DNA of 64,000 bases, taken from the NCBI GenBank assembly GCA_963777165.1, contig CAVZPO010000023.1, forward strand, positions 62,001 through 126,000, written 5' to 3'. Shown here piece by piece: positions 37,091 through 45,041 of this stretch. The stretch's first letter is position 1, and each line of letters begins with the position of its first letter. The notes under the pieces are model-generated. The model saw only the letters and a program-made list of their open reading frames with translations. It made no database searches and was not told the DNA's origin. The translations under genes and the position numbers were made by a program. This DNA is from DYJB01 sp963777165 (GTDB taxonomy: Bacteria > Chloroflexota > Anaerolineae > Anaerolineales > E44-bin32).

Positions 37091-38671
37091 ATGAGACGTT
37101 GGCAGTGGGTAGGTCTGGCCGCGGTTGGCATTCTGACCGCCGCAACGATGGCGGTCTTCGTGCGCGCCCCGGGCTACATGGATGCGGAATACTATTATTC
37201 TTCGGCGGTCGAGATCTCCGAGGGGCGCGGATTCCTGGAACCGTTTGTCTGGAACTATCTCGATGATCCCGTCACGCTTCCCCATCCTTCGCACACATAC
37301 TGGATGCCATTGACCAGCATCCTGGCCGCTGCCGGCCTGAGCGCTCTCGGGGGCAGCTTCCGTGCGGCGCAGTTCCCCTTTGTCCTCCTCGCCGCCGGCC
37401 TGCCGCTCCTTGCCGCCTGGATTGCAGTTCAACTTGGGGCGAGCGCACGACAGGCTGTGCTCTCCGGTCTCCTGGGTGCCTTTGCCGGGTTCTACCTCCC
37501 CTTCCTGGTCACAACCGACGCCTTCGCCGTCTACGCCTGGATTGGGACGTTGGCCTTCGCCACCGCCGCCGCCGGGTATCGGGGTCGGAGCCAACTCGCG
37601 TGGCTTGCCGCCGGACTGCTCGTTGGCGCGGGCCATCTGGCGCGCGCGGACGGGGTGATCCTGCTCCTTCCTCTCGCCGGGCTGGCGATCGTCTCACCGC
37701 GTCGCCGTCTGCCGTCTCTGGCGCTGCTCATCTCAGGCTACCTCCTGGTGATGGCGCCCTGGATGGCTCGCAACCTGTCCACCACCGGTAGCCTGCTCGG
37801 CCCTGGCGGTGTGAGGACGCTATGGCTTGCCAGCTATGACGAGTTGTTTACGTACCCTGCGACTGCGCTCAACTACGGCCGATGGGCGGCGCAAGGGCTC
37901 GGCGATATTCTCGCCGCGAGGTCGCAGGCATTCGCCACCAACCTCGAGACGCTCGTGGTCGTCGTCGGCAGCGTGATCGTGGGCCCCTTCATGCTGATCG
38001 GAGGATGGCGGCTGCGGCGCGAGCCTCTCGTGGCGGTCAGCGGGGTCTACCTTGTGGTTCTCGTGGGCGTCATGACGGTCGCCTTCCCATTCTCCGGCGC
38101 CCGCGGAGGCCTGTTTCACTCGAGCGCAGCTCTGCTCCCGATCCTGTGGGCCTTGGCGCCAATCGGCCTGGAGCAAGCTCTCGGGTCGGTCTCCGCCCGA
38201 CGAGGCTGGAATCCAGAGCGGGCATGGCGCCTGTTCACCCCGGCGATCGTTGCGGCGATGATCGCCATCACCGGCTGGGTGGCCTGGGACCGTGCGGCCG
38301 CCGGCTGGCCGGGAGCCACGCGCTGGGAAGGCTCGGCCGACTACCATCGCGCGATTGCCAAGGCCCTGCGAAGCCTCGATTCGTCTCCGGGTGTCGTGGC
38401 GATCAATGATCCGCCGGGGTTCTACCTGGCCTCCCATCTGCCATGCGTCGTCGTTCCGTTTGGTGACCAGGCGACCCTTCGAGATGTGGTGGAACGATTC
38501 GATGTCGAGTGGGTGGTCTTGGACATCAACCATCCGGCGCCGATGGCCGGCCTGTACGCGGACCCCGAATCGGAGCCATGGCTTATCCTGCGAGGTCAGA
38601 TCGAAGATCCGTTGGGGAGGCCGGTGTACCTGCTGCAGTTCGCTCCGGAAGTTGGGAGCGCGTTGCCGTGA
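37091..38671 (+). CDS. Polytopic GT-C-like glycosyltransferase 6
   Basis: A 526-residue membrane protein with about eleven helices. The first loop has GYMDAEYYYSSAVEISEGRGF, the D-A/E-Y-Y pattern of the PMT/ArnT-like GT39 group. A soluble C-terminal domain (about 410-526) includes PGVVAINDPPGFYLASHLPCVVVPFGD and VEWVVLDINHP. ATG 37091 is chosen because upstream in-frame sequence is hydrophilic and unlike the family. Its stop overlaps the GTG of gene 7 (GTGA). Confidence 0.84.
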   Translation: MRRWQWVGLAAVGILTAATMAVFVRAPGYMDAEYYYSSAVEISEGRGFLEPFVWNYLDDPVTLPHPSHTYWMPLTSILAAAGLSALGGSFRAAQFPFVLLAAGLPLLAAWIAVQLGASARQAVLSGLLGAFAGFYLPFLVTTDAFAVYAWIGTLAFATAAAGYRGRSQLAWLAAGLLVGAGHLARADGVILLLPLAGLAIVSPRRRLPSLALLISGYLLVMAPWMARNLSTTGSLLGPGGVRTLWLASYDELFTYPATALNYGRWAAQGLGDILAARSQAFATNLETLVVVVGSVIVGPFMLIGGWRLRREPLVAVSGVYLVVLVGVMTVAFPFSGARGGLFHSSAALLPILWALAPIGLEQALGSVSARRGWNPERAWRLFTPAIVAAMIAITGWVAWDRAAAGWPGATRWEGSADYHRAIAKALRSLDSSPGVVAINDPPGFYLASHLPCVVVPFGDQATLRDVVERFDVEWVVLDINHPAPMAGLYADPESEPWLILRGQIEDPLGRPVYLLQFAPEVGSALP

Positions 38672-40131
38672 GCACTCGGGCCGAGAGGTGGATTGCCTTC
38701 CTGGCTCTGCTTGCGCTGGCGGCAATCGTATGCGGAGCATTTGCCCTCACCGCCATCGAGACGATTGGCACCGGGTTCCCGCTCGACGATGCGTGGATCC
38801 ATCAGACCTACGCCCGAAACCTCGGGCTGAGGGGTGAATGGGCATACCTGCCTGGCGTCCCCAGCGCGGGTTCGACATCACCTTTGTGGACCGCGCTTCT
38901 CGCCCTCGGCTACCGCCTGGGGATCGGACCTTATGCATGGGTCGAGGCATGCGGTGTGCTGCTGCTGGCCGCCACCGCTTACGTCGGCAGCCGTTGGGTC
39001 GGGGCCCGCTCTCCTCACCTGGGACGCCTTTCCTGGGTGGCCGGGGCGCTGCTGGTGCTCGAGTGGCATTTGATCTGGGCCGGGCTGTCTGGAATGGAGA
39101 CGCTTGCCCAAGCCTTCGCCATCCTGCTCGTGTTCTACGCGCTTGAGGTGCGCTGGCCGCCGTTGGTGATCGGTCTGCTGGTGGGGGCGGGGGTGTGGAT
39201 CCGGCCAGACGCATTGCTCCTGCTGGTCCCGATCGGTTGGGTGCTGGGTGTCGAGGGGCGGCAGAAGCTCCTTGGCGCCGCGCGCCGGTTGATGGCGGTC
39301 GGGGTGGGTGTTGCCGTCCTGTTCCTCCCTTACCTGGGATTCAACCTGATGCTCGGAGGCCAGGCGTGGCCGAGCACCTTCTACGCCAAGCAAGCCGAGT
39401 ACGCCGTCGGCCTCGGCCGGCCGCTCGCGCTTCGCCTGGCCGAACAATGGAGTGTGGGGCTTGTGGGCGTCGGAGCGGTGCTGGCCGCCGGGTTCGTCGC
39501 CTCGATCTGGTTCGATGCGACCAGCAAGCGATGGGCACGGCTTGCACCGGCCATCTGGTGGCTGGCCTTCCTGGCGGCTTACGCCGTCCGCCTGCCGGTT
39601 ACGTACCAACATGGGCGCTACGCCATGCCCGCCATCCCCGTGCTGGTCCTGCTCGGTGCGGAGGTGGTGCTCACGGCGGTTCTCCGGGCCTCGGGGAAGG
39701 GGGCAAGGCTATTGAGCCGCGCCTGGGTTATGGCTGCGCTGGCGACGGCGATCGCGTTCCTGGTGCCCGGGGCGCGGGCGTACAGCCAGGACGTTGCGAT
39801 TATCGAGACCGAGATGGTCGCTACGGCGCGATGGATTGCGGCCAACACCGAGCGCGGGGACCTGATCGCGGCACACGATATCGGGGCGGTTGGCTACTTC
39901 TCTGACCGGACGCTGATCGACCTGGCGGGGCTCATCTCACCCGAGGTCATCCCCTTCGTGAGGGACGAGGCGCGACTGGCCGCGTACCTGCAGGCGCGCG
40001 GAGCGGACTATCTGATGACCTTCCCCGGATGGTATCCGCGTCTGGTGGAGGGCCGAACACCGGTGTACCGGTCGACGGCAACCTATGCCCCTGCTGCCGG
40101 GGGCGAGAACATGGCTGTCTACCCATGGTGA
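38668..40131 (+). CDS. Polytopic GT-C-like glycosyltransferase 7
   Basis: A 487-residue membrane protein with about ten helices. GTGFPLDDAWIHQTYARNLG in the first loop and STSPLWTALLALGY after it are strong marks of this GT-C-like group. A soluble C-terminal part has RWIAANTERGDLIAAHDIGAVGYFSDRTLIDLAGL. The GTG start overlaps the stop of gene 6. It is the last member of the cluster; a promoter for the response regulator begins 10 bases after its stop. Confidence 0.85.
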   Translation: MSTRAERWIAFLALLALAAIVCGAFALTAIETIGTGFPLDDAWIHQTYARNLGLRGEWAYLPGVPSAGSTSPLWTALLALGYRLGIGPYAWVEACGVLLLAATAYVGSRWVGARSPHLGRLSWVAGALLVLEWHLIWAGLSGMETLAQAFAILLVFYALEVRWPPLVIGLLVGAGVWIRPDALLLLVPIGWVLGVEGRQKLLGAARRLMAVGVGVAVLFLPYLGFNLMLGGQAWPSTFYAKQAEYAVGLGRPLALRLAEQWSVGLVGVGAVLAAGFVASIWFDATSKRWARLAPAIWWLAFLAAYAVRLPVTYQHGRYAMPAIPVLVLLGAEVVLTAVLRASGKGARLLSRAWVMAALATAIAFLVPGARAYSQDVAIIETEMVATARWIAANTERGDLIAAHDIGAVGYFSDRTLIDLAGLISPEVIPFVRDEARLAAYLQARGADYLMTFPGWYPRLVEGRTPVYRSTATYAPAAGGENMAVYPW

Positions 40132-40141
40132 ACTGCGCGCG

Positions 40142-40171
40142 TTGCCTCGTACAAAGCCGCTGTGCTATACT
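40142..40171 (+). promoter_or_regulatory. Promoter of the DegU-like regulator
   Basis: TTGCCT (40142-40147), an 18-base spacer and TATACT (40166-40171), about 30 bases before the ATG at 40202. Confidence 0.6.
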
Positions 40172-40201
40172 CGCCGCAATCGTTCCCCCGGGAGGTGGCC
40201 C

Positions 40202-40894
40202 ATGGAGACGATCGGCCTTGTCATCGTAGACGACCACCCCCTGTTCCGAGAGGGGGTCCGAAACGTCATCAACGCCGAGCCTGATCTGAAGGTCCTGGCG
40301 GAGGGGCTCAGCGGTGATCAGGCCGTTGAGCTGGTCCGAGAACACAAGCCGCGGGTGGCGCTGATCGATGTGAACCTGCCGGGGTTGAACGGCATCCAGG
40401 TCACCCGTCAGATCGTCTCCGAGCGGCTGAGCACCACCGTCGTCCTCCTGACGGCCTACGACGATGTGGAACAGATCTTCCACGCCTTCCGCGCCGGGGC
40501 GGCGGCATACTGCTCCAAGGACATCCAGGCCGGCAAGTTGATGGACGTCATTCGCCAGGTATCGCGCGGGTTCTTCGTCGTCCACGACCAGGTGTACGAC
40601 GCCGCCGGCCTGGAGGACTGGCTGTCGCACGGTGTCGAGGCGCAGCGGCGCCCGCACTTGGAAGGCGAGCAAGAGGCCTTTGCCCCGCTTTCGCCCCGCG
40701 AAATGGAGATCCTGCAGTTCGTCACGCGGGGAATGAGCAACAAGGAAATCGCCGCCAAGCTGGGGATCAGCCACCAGACGGTGAAGAACCACATGACGGC
40801 GATCCTGCACAAGCTGGACGTCGAAGACCGCACTCAGGCGGCCGTCTACGCGCTGCGGCACGGATGGGTACGCCTGCAGGACACGCGCAAGTAA
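40202..40894 (+). CDS. NarL/DegU-type response regulator
   Basis: A 230-residue DNA-binding regulator. The receiver domain has D10-D11, phospho-acceptor D56 (ALIDVNLPG), the Thr of LLTAYDD and the Lys of YCSKD. The C-terminal LuxR-type helix-turn-helix (about 163-225) reads LSPREMEILQFVTRGMSNKEIAAKLGISHQTVKNHM. The ATG has GGGAGG upstream. The adjacent DegS-like kinase is its probable partner. The stop codon lies in a run of short direct repeats. The pilus locus begins about 1.3 kb downstream and is a possible target, but this is inference. Confidence 0.95.
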   Translation: METIGLVIVDDHPLFREGVRNVINAEPDLKVLAEGLSGDQAVELVREHKPRVALIDVNLPGLNGIQVTRQIVSERLSTTVVLLTAYDDVEQIFHAFRAGAAAYCSKDIQAGKLMDVIRQVSRGFFVVHDQVYDAAGLEDWLSHGVEAQRRPHLEGEQEAFAPLSPREMEILQFVTRGMSNKEIAAKLGISHQTVKNHMTAILHKLDVEDRTQAAVYALRHGWVRLQDTRK

Positions 40895-40943
40895 GCGCGC
40901 AAGGAAGTGCGCAAGGAGTGCGCAAGAGTGCGCAAGTAAGCGC
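40884..40943 (+). repeat. Imperfect short tandem repeats at the regulator stop codon
   Basis: Five successive copies of a GCGCAAG-centred unit spaced 10-12 bases. The first and last copies share the exact 14-mer GCGCAAGTAAGCGC, so the stop codon TAA is duplicated in frame (40892-40894 and again near 40938). Replication slippage is a likely origin. Confidence 0.75.
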
Positions 40944-40963
40944 ACATGTCAGTAGGAGGCGGC

Positions 40964-42046
40964 ATGGCTGACGCGGCCAAGCCCAGAGCGAAAGAGAAAG
41001 AGAAGGAGAAAGAAAAGGAACAGACCGCGTTGGAGGTCTTTGTGGAGTCGCTCCGCCAGGAGCTTCAGCAGGTGCGGGCGGAGATGAAGGAGATCGGCTT
41101 GCTGGTCGAGCAGAGCCAGGGCGAGGTGGAGAAGCTCGCACAGCGCAACGCCTCGATCACCGCGCACGTCCACCAGTTGCAGGCTCACTTTGATACTGTC
41201 CCGCGCGAAGACATTCGCGGCGCATACGAAGCTTCGCAGGATGCCCAGCAGCGGCTGTTCACCATGCGCGGTCAGCTGGAGAAGCTGCAAAGCGACCAGG
41301 GCCATCTGAAGCGGCATGCGGAGACGATGGCCCGGGCGTTGCAGGTCCTCGAGGGCGGGGTCACGCTGGACCTGTCCGAGGAAGCGGTGAACCTGCCGGC
41401 CTCGAGCATTGAGCAGATCATCGAGGCGCAGGAGGAGGAGCGGCGCAAGATCTCGCGCCAGATCCACGACGGGCCGGCGCAGGCCCTGGCCAACTTCATC
41501 CTGCAAACCGAGATCGCCATGCGCCTGTTCGACGTGGATGCCGGCAAGGCGCGGCAGGAGCTGACCAGCCTGAAGGCCTCGGCGACCTCGACCTTCGCCA
41601 ACGTGAGGGACTTCATCTTCGACCTGCGCCCCATGATGCTCGACGACCTGGGCCTGATCCCGACCGCCCGGCGGTATGTGGACGCGTACAAGGAGAAGAC
41701 CGGGCTTAACGTCACGCTGGTGATCACAGGCACCGAGCGCAGGCTCGAACCCCACCGTGAGGTTCTGGTCTTCCGGGGAATCCAGGAGCTGTTGGGCAAC
41801 ATCCGCGACCACGCGCAGGCCACCCAGGTGAAGGTGATGATGGACGTCGACGCGGCGCAGGTGCGCGTGATCGTCGATGACAACGGCCGCGGGTTCGACC
41901 CGGAGACGGCACAGGCCGAGGGCACCAAGGGCCGTGGGCTGCGCACGCTCAAGAGCCGGGTCTCGCAAGTCGGAGGCACGATTGAGATCGAGTCCTCCCC
42001 CGGCTCGGGTGCCAAGATCACCTTCTCGATCCCGGCTGGTACCTGA
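40964..42046 (+). CDS. DegS-like sensor histidine kinase, cytoplasmic
   Basis: A 360-residue kinase with no membrane helix. A Lys/Glu-repeat N-terminus (KEKEKEKEKE) leads into a long coiled coil (about 20-140), as in DegS. A HisKA_3 domain with acceptor His follows in EEERRKISRQIHDGPAQALA, then an HATPase domain with IQELLGNIRDHAQAT, DDNGRGFD and TKGRGLRTLKSRV. I choose ATG 40964, which has GGAGG 4 bases upstream, over ATG 40946. The signal is probably internal, through the coiled coil. A hairpin terminator follows. Confidence 0.93.
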   Translation: MADAAKPRAKEKEKEKEKEQTALEVFVESLRQELQQVRAEMKEIGLLVEQSQGEVEKLAQRNASITAHVHQLQAHFDTVPREDIRGAYEASQDAQQRLFTMRGQLEKLQSDQGHLKRHAETMARALQVLEGGVTLDLSEEAVNLPASSIEQIIEAQEEERRKISRQIHDGPAQALANFILQTEIAMRLFDVDAGKARQELTSLKASATSTFANVRDFIFDLRPMMLDDLGLIPTARRYVDAYKEKTGLNVTLVITGTERRLEPHREVLVFRGIQELLGNIRDHAQATQVKVMMDVDAAQVRVIVDDNGRGFDPETAQAEGTKGRGLRTLKSRVSQVGGTIEIESSPGSGAKITFSIPAGT

Positions 42047-42075
42047 GTAACATCCTCCTCCCTGGTAACGCACCC

Positions 42076-42105
42076 CTGCGGCCCGCCGAAGCGGGCCGCA
42101 GTTTG
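42076..42105 (+). terminator. Intrinsic terminator after the kinase gene
   Basis: An 11-bp stem (42076-42086 with 42091-42101) with a CGAA tetraloop and a short TTT. Confidence 0.75.
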
Positions 42106-42148
42106 CCATCGGGAACCTGTCCAGACGAGCTATCGGAAAGAGGTCCTA

Positions 42149-42176
42149 TTGCGCCGCGACCTCCGGCACTTATAAT
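42149..42176 (+). promoter_or_regulatory. Promoter of the pilin gene
   Basis: TTGCGC, a 16-base spacer and consensus TATAAT (42171-42176), 57 bases before the ATG at 42233. Confidence 0.55.
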
Positions 42177-42232
42177 GAGGCTAGCCTGCAACAGAAATGG
42201 GGCGATCCTGGAACAGAAGGGAGGTGACGTCC

Positions 42233-42379
42233 ATGTTGTTCGCACCGAAGGAGAGAGGCCAGGGTCTGGTCGAGTATGCGTTGATCCTCGTTCTTGTCGC
42301 CGTCGTCGTGATTGTCATTCTTGCGCTGCTCGGTCCCGCCATCGGCAACGTCTTCAGCAATATCGTCGGGAACATCTAG
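42233..42379 (+). CDS. Flp-type pilin
   Basis: Major pilin of a Tad/Flp pilus. It has only 48 residues: a short basic leader (MLFAPKERGQ), the GQGLVEYALILVLVAVVVI core and a short polar tail. The Gly followed four residues later by Glu-Tyr is the Flp processing motif, so cleavage after a Gly of the leader is expected. A very strong ribosome site (AGGGAGGTGA) precedes ATG 42233, and a terminator follows, as expected for an abundant structural protein. No TadV-type prepilin peptidase gene is in the window. Confidence 0.93.
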   Translation: MLFAPKERGQGLVEYALILVLVAVVVIVILALLGPAIGNVFSNIVGNI

Positions 42380-42429
42380 TTGCCACCGGCGGGGAGCGAG
42401 GTTTGTCTCGACCCCCGGCCAACCACACG

Positions 42430-42458
42430 GGAGCCCTATCCTGGATAGGGCTCCTTGT
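42430..42458 (+). terminator. Intrinsic terminator after the pilin gene
   Basis: A long stem (42430-42441 with 42443-42454, effectively 11 bp with a CTG loop) followed by TTGTGT. It separates pilin expression from the assembly genes. Confidence 0.8.
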
Positions 42459-42506
42459 GTCAGGGGTCCCGGGAAGCGTCAGGAAGGCCGCCTGCAGGCG
42501 GTCGAC

Positions 42507-42534
42507 TTGACATTTGTTTGCATGCCGGTATCAT
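42507..42534 (+). promoter_or_regulatory. Promoter of the pilus assembly operon
   Basis: Consensus TTGACA, a 16-base spacer and TATCAT, about 50 bases before cpaB. Confidence 0.65.
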
Positions 42535-42584
42535 TCTTGCACGGTCGGGTACGATCCAACCTTCTGGTCTGACGAGGAGGCACC

Positions 42585-43718
42585 ATGCGCCGAGGCCGTA
42601 TGCTCATTCTGGTAGCCATCATCCTGCTTCTGGGGGTGGCGGCGGCCTTTCTCTTCTTGCGTCGAGCCGGCGGAGGGGACGGTGGAGCGGTACAGGCCAC
42701 ACCCGCTGCCCTTGACCGACAGAACGTGGTCATCGCCGCGCAGGATATCTCCCGCGGCGCGGTGATCCCTGAGAACGGGGTCATCCTGGCGCCGTTCCCG
42801 GCAGACGCCGTGGTGGAGACGATGATCACCGGGGACGTCACGCAGGTGATCGGCAAATTCGCGCGGCAAGACATCGCCCGCGGCCTGCCCATCACGACCG
42901 GGATGATCACCGACCAGGCAGGCGACCTGCTGGGCACGGGTTCAACGGCGTCGGTCGCCATCCCGCCGGGGTACACGGCCATCGCCGTCCCGATGAACCG
43001 GCTGTCCGGCGTGGCCTATGCGCTGCGCGACGGGGACAGTGTCGACGTCATCGGGACAATGCTGATGGTCGATCTGGATGCGGACTTCCAGACCATCCTA
43101 CCCAACTCGAGCATGATCCTGCTGGGCAACAACGCGGCCCCGCTGACGGGTTATGCCTGCCAGGAAGTGAAGGCGTCCGAGACGGGCCTGGAGTGCATCA
43201 ACCCGGAAGCGCCCCCGTTTGCCCGGGTGGACACGGAGGAGACGACCGGGACGCAACTGTACGCCAAGCCGTCTGAGTCGCAGCGGCCGCGGCTGGTGAC
43301 TCAGCGTCTGGTCGAGAACGCCGTCGTGCTGCACGTTGGCTCATTCCCGGTTCCGGGAGCGGAAGGCCAGGCGGCCATCGGCGCGGCGGCTGCGCCCGTG
43401 GGTGCGCCTCCGCAGACTACGCCAGAGGTGGCCACCGGCCCGGCGGCGCCGGACATCGTGACGCTGATCGTCACGCCGCAGGATGCGCTGACGATCAACT
43501 GGGCGATGAAGTCCGGTGTGGATCTGGTGCTGACGCTGCGCGGTCCCAAGGATGACACTACCACCGAGACCACCAGCGTGACGCTCAACTACCTGGTGGA
43601 GAATTACAACATCACCGTGCCCAGCAAGCTGCCGTACGGCATCGAGCCGCGGCTGACGACGCCGATCAAGCCGGTCTTGCCGAACGACCAGCCTGTAGCG
43701 ACGCCGGCCGCCAAGTAG
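42585..43718 (+). CDS. cpaB: Flp pilus assembly protein CpaB/RcpC
   Basis: A 377-residue protein with one N-terminal membrane helix (about 6-26) and an exoplasmic SAF domain (NVVIAAQDISRGAVIPENGVI, about 47-67). An RcpC-like region follows: SVAIPPGYTAIAVPMNRLSGVAYALRDGDSVDVIG. The Pro/Ala/Thr-rich middle (about 265-290) and tail are low complexity. In diderms CpaB/RcpC works with the secretin; there is no cpaC secretin gene here, so it presumably acts in the wall zone. It is the first gene of the operon cpaB-cpaE-cpaF-tadB-tadC. Confidence 0.92.
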   Translation: MRRGRMLILVAIILLLGVAAAFLFLRRAGGGDGGAVQATPAALDRQNVVIAAQDISRGAVIPENGVILAPFPADAVVETMITGDVTQVIGKFARQDIARGLPITTGMITDQAGDLLGTGSTASVAIPPGYTAIAVPMNRLSGVAYALRDGDSVDVIGTMLMVDLDADFQTILPNSSMILLGNNAAPLTGYACQEVKASETGLECINPEAPPFARVDTEETTGTQLYAKPSESQRPRLVTQRLVENAVVLHVGSFPVPGAEGQAAIGAAAAPVGAPPQTTPEVATGPAAPDIVTLIVTPQDALTINWAMKSGVDLVLTLRGPKDDTTTETTSVTLNYLVENYNITVPSKLPYGIEPRLTTPIKPVLPNDQPVATPAAK

Positions 43719-43749
43719 GCCAGCTCTCAAACCTGGAGCCGCTGCGCGA

Positions 43750-45009
43750 ATGCCTGAGCCGACCGTCCCCACCATCCGCGTCTTGATCGTCGACGACATC
43801 GCCGAGACGCGCGAGAACATCAAGAAGCTGCTTCAATTCGAAGCGGATATTGAGGTGGTGGGCGGAGCGCGCAGCGGTCAGGAAGGCATCCAGATGGCGG
43901 CCGAGGCCCGGCCGCATATCGCCCTGATGGACATCAACATGCCCGACATGGACGGGATCACCGCCACCGAAGGCGTGATCGAGCAGGTCCCGTTCTGTCA
44001 GGTCGTCATCTTGTCGGTGCAGTCCGAACCGGACTACATGCGCCGGGCGATGATGGCCGGGGCGAAGGACTTCATCCCCAAGCCCCCGTCCGGCGATGAG
44101 CTGATCAAGACCATTCGGTTCCTGGGCGAGCGGGCCAAGAAGGATGAGGAACGAGCCAGGGTCGTAGCTACCGCCCCGGATATCCGCATCCCGGGCCGGC
44201 ACGGCGGCACCGGCCGGCTGCAGGGCAAGATCCTGTCGGTCTACTCTGCCAAGGGCGGGGTGGGGTGCACCACGCTGGCGACCAACCTGGCGGTCGGGCT
44301 GCACACCGCCGAGACGCCTGCCGTGATCGTGGACACCAACCTGCAATTCGGCGACGTCTCGGTCTTCCTCAATCTGCAGGTGAAGAACAGCATCGTCGAT
44401 CTGGCCTCGCGCGCCGAGGAGCTCGACCGGGAGTACGTGGAGGAGATTCTGATCGTCCACGGGACGGGCCTGCGGGTGCTGGCGGCGCCGCCGCGGCCGG
44501 AAATGGCCGATGAAGTGCACGCCGACCAGGTGCGCAAGGTGCTGCAGTATCTGAAGAGCCACTACGCCTACGTCGTCGTCGATACCCACTCCACCATGGA
44601 TGACGTGACGTTGGCCGTGCTGGAAAGCAGCGACCTGGTGATCGCCGTGGCCACGCCGGATATCCCGGCCATCAAAGACGCCCGGCTGCTGTTCGACCTG
44701 CTGGGAGTGCTGGAGATCCCCAAGGATCGGATCTTCTTCGTGATGAACCGGATGGACCGCAAGACCGGCATCACCCCGGAGGCGGTGGCTGAGAACCTGC
44801 GGCGACCGGTGGACGGGGAAATCCCGGTGGACTACGCGACCATCACCAGCTCGATCAACAAGGGCGTTCCCCTGATGCTCGGTGATAAGAGCCGGCCGCC
44901 GGCCAAGAACTTCCTCGACCTGATCGGTTCGGTCAAGCAGCGTCTGGTGGCCGAACCGCCCCCGGTCGAAGAGAAGGTAGCGGAACGCCCGCGGCTGTTC
45001 AGCCGGTGA
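43750..45009 (+). CDS. cpaE: Pilus localisation ATPase CpaE/TadZ with receiver domain
   Basis: A 419-residue protein that places the Tad machine in the cell. It has an N-terminal receiver domain (about 10-125) with DD at 15-16 and an intact acceptor D61 (ALMDINMPD). A ParA/MinD-like ATPase follows from about 158: the deviant Walker A SAKGGVGCTTLATN, then VIVDTNLQFGDVSVFLNL and YVVVDTHSTMDD. Many TadZ proteins have an altered receiver without Asp; this one keeps the Asp and the Lys of IPKPP, so phosphorylation is possible. It is 31 bases from cpaB. Confidence 0.94.
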   Translation: MPEPTVPTIRVLIVDDIAETRENIKKLLQFEADIEVVGGARSGQEGIQMAAEARPHIALMDINMPDMDGITATEGVIEQVPFCQVVILSVQSEPDYMRRAMMAGAKDFIPKPPSGDELIKTIRFLGERAKKDEERARVVATAPDIRIPGRHGGTGRLQGKILSVYSAKGGVGCTTLATNLAVGLHTAETPAVIVDTNLQFGDVSVFLNLQVKNSIVDLASRAEELDREYVEEILIVHGTGLRVLAAPPRPEMADEVHADQVRKVLQYLKSHYAYVVVDTHSTMDDVTLAVLESSDLVIAVATPDIPAIKDARLLFDLLGVLEIPKDRIFFVMNRMDRKTGITPEAVAENLRRPVDGEIPVDYATITSSINKGVPLMLGDKSRPPAKNFLDLIGSVKQRLVAEPPPVEEKVAERPRLFSR

Positions 45010-45041
45010 AGCCGCACCCAGGATAGGTAGGAGGGGAGACG

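Noticed and set aside
40884..40943. CRISPR-like array
   Set aside because: Units of 10-12 bases with no spacers and no cas genes; simple tandem repeats.
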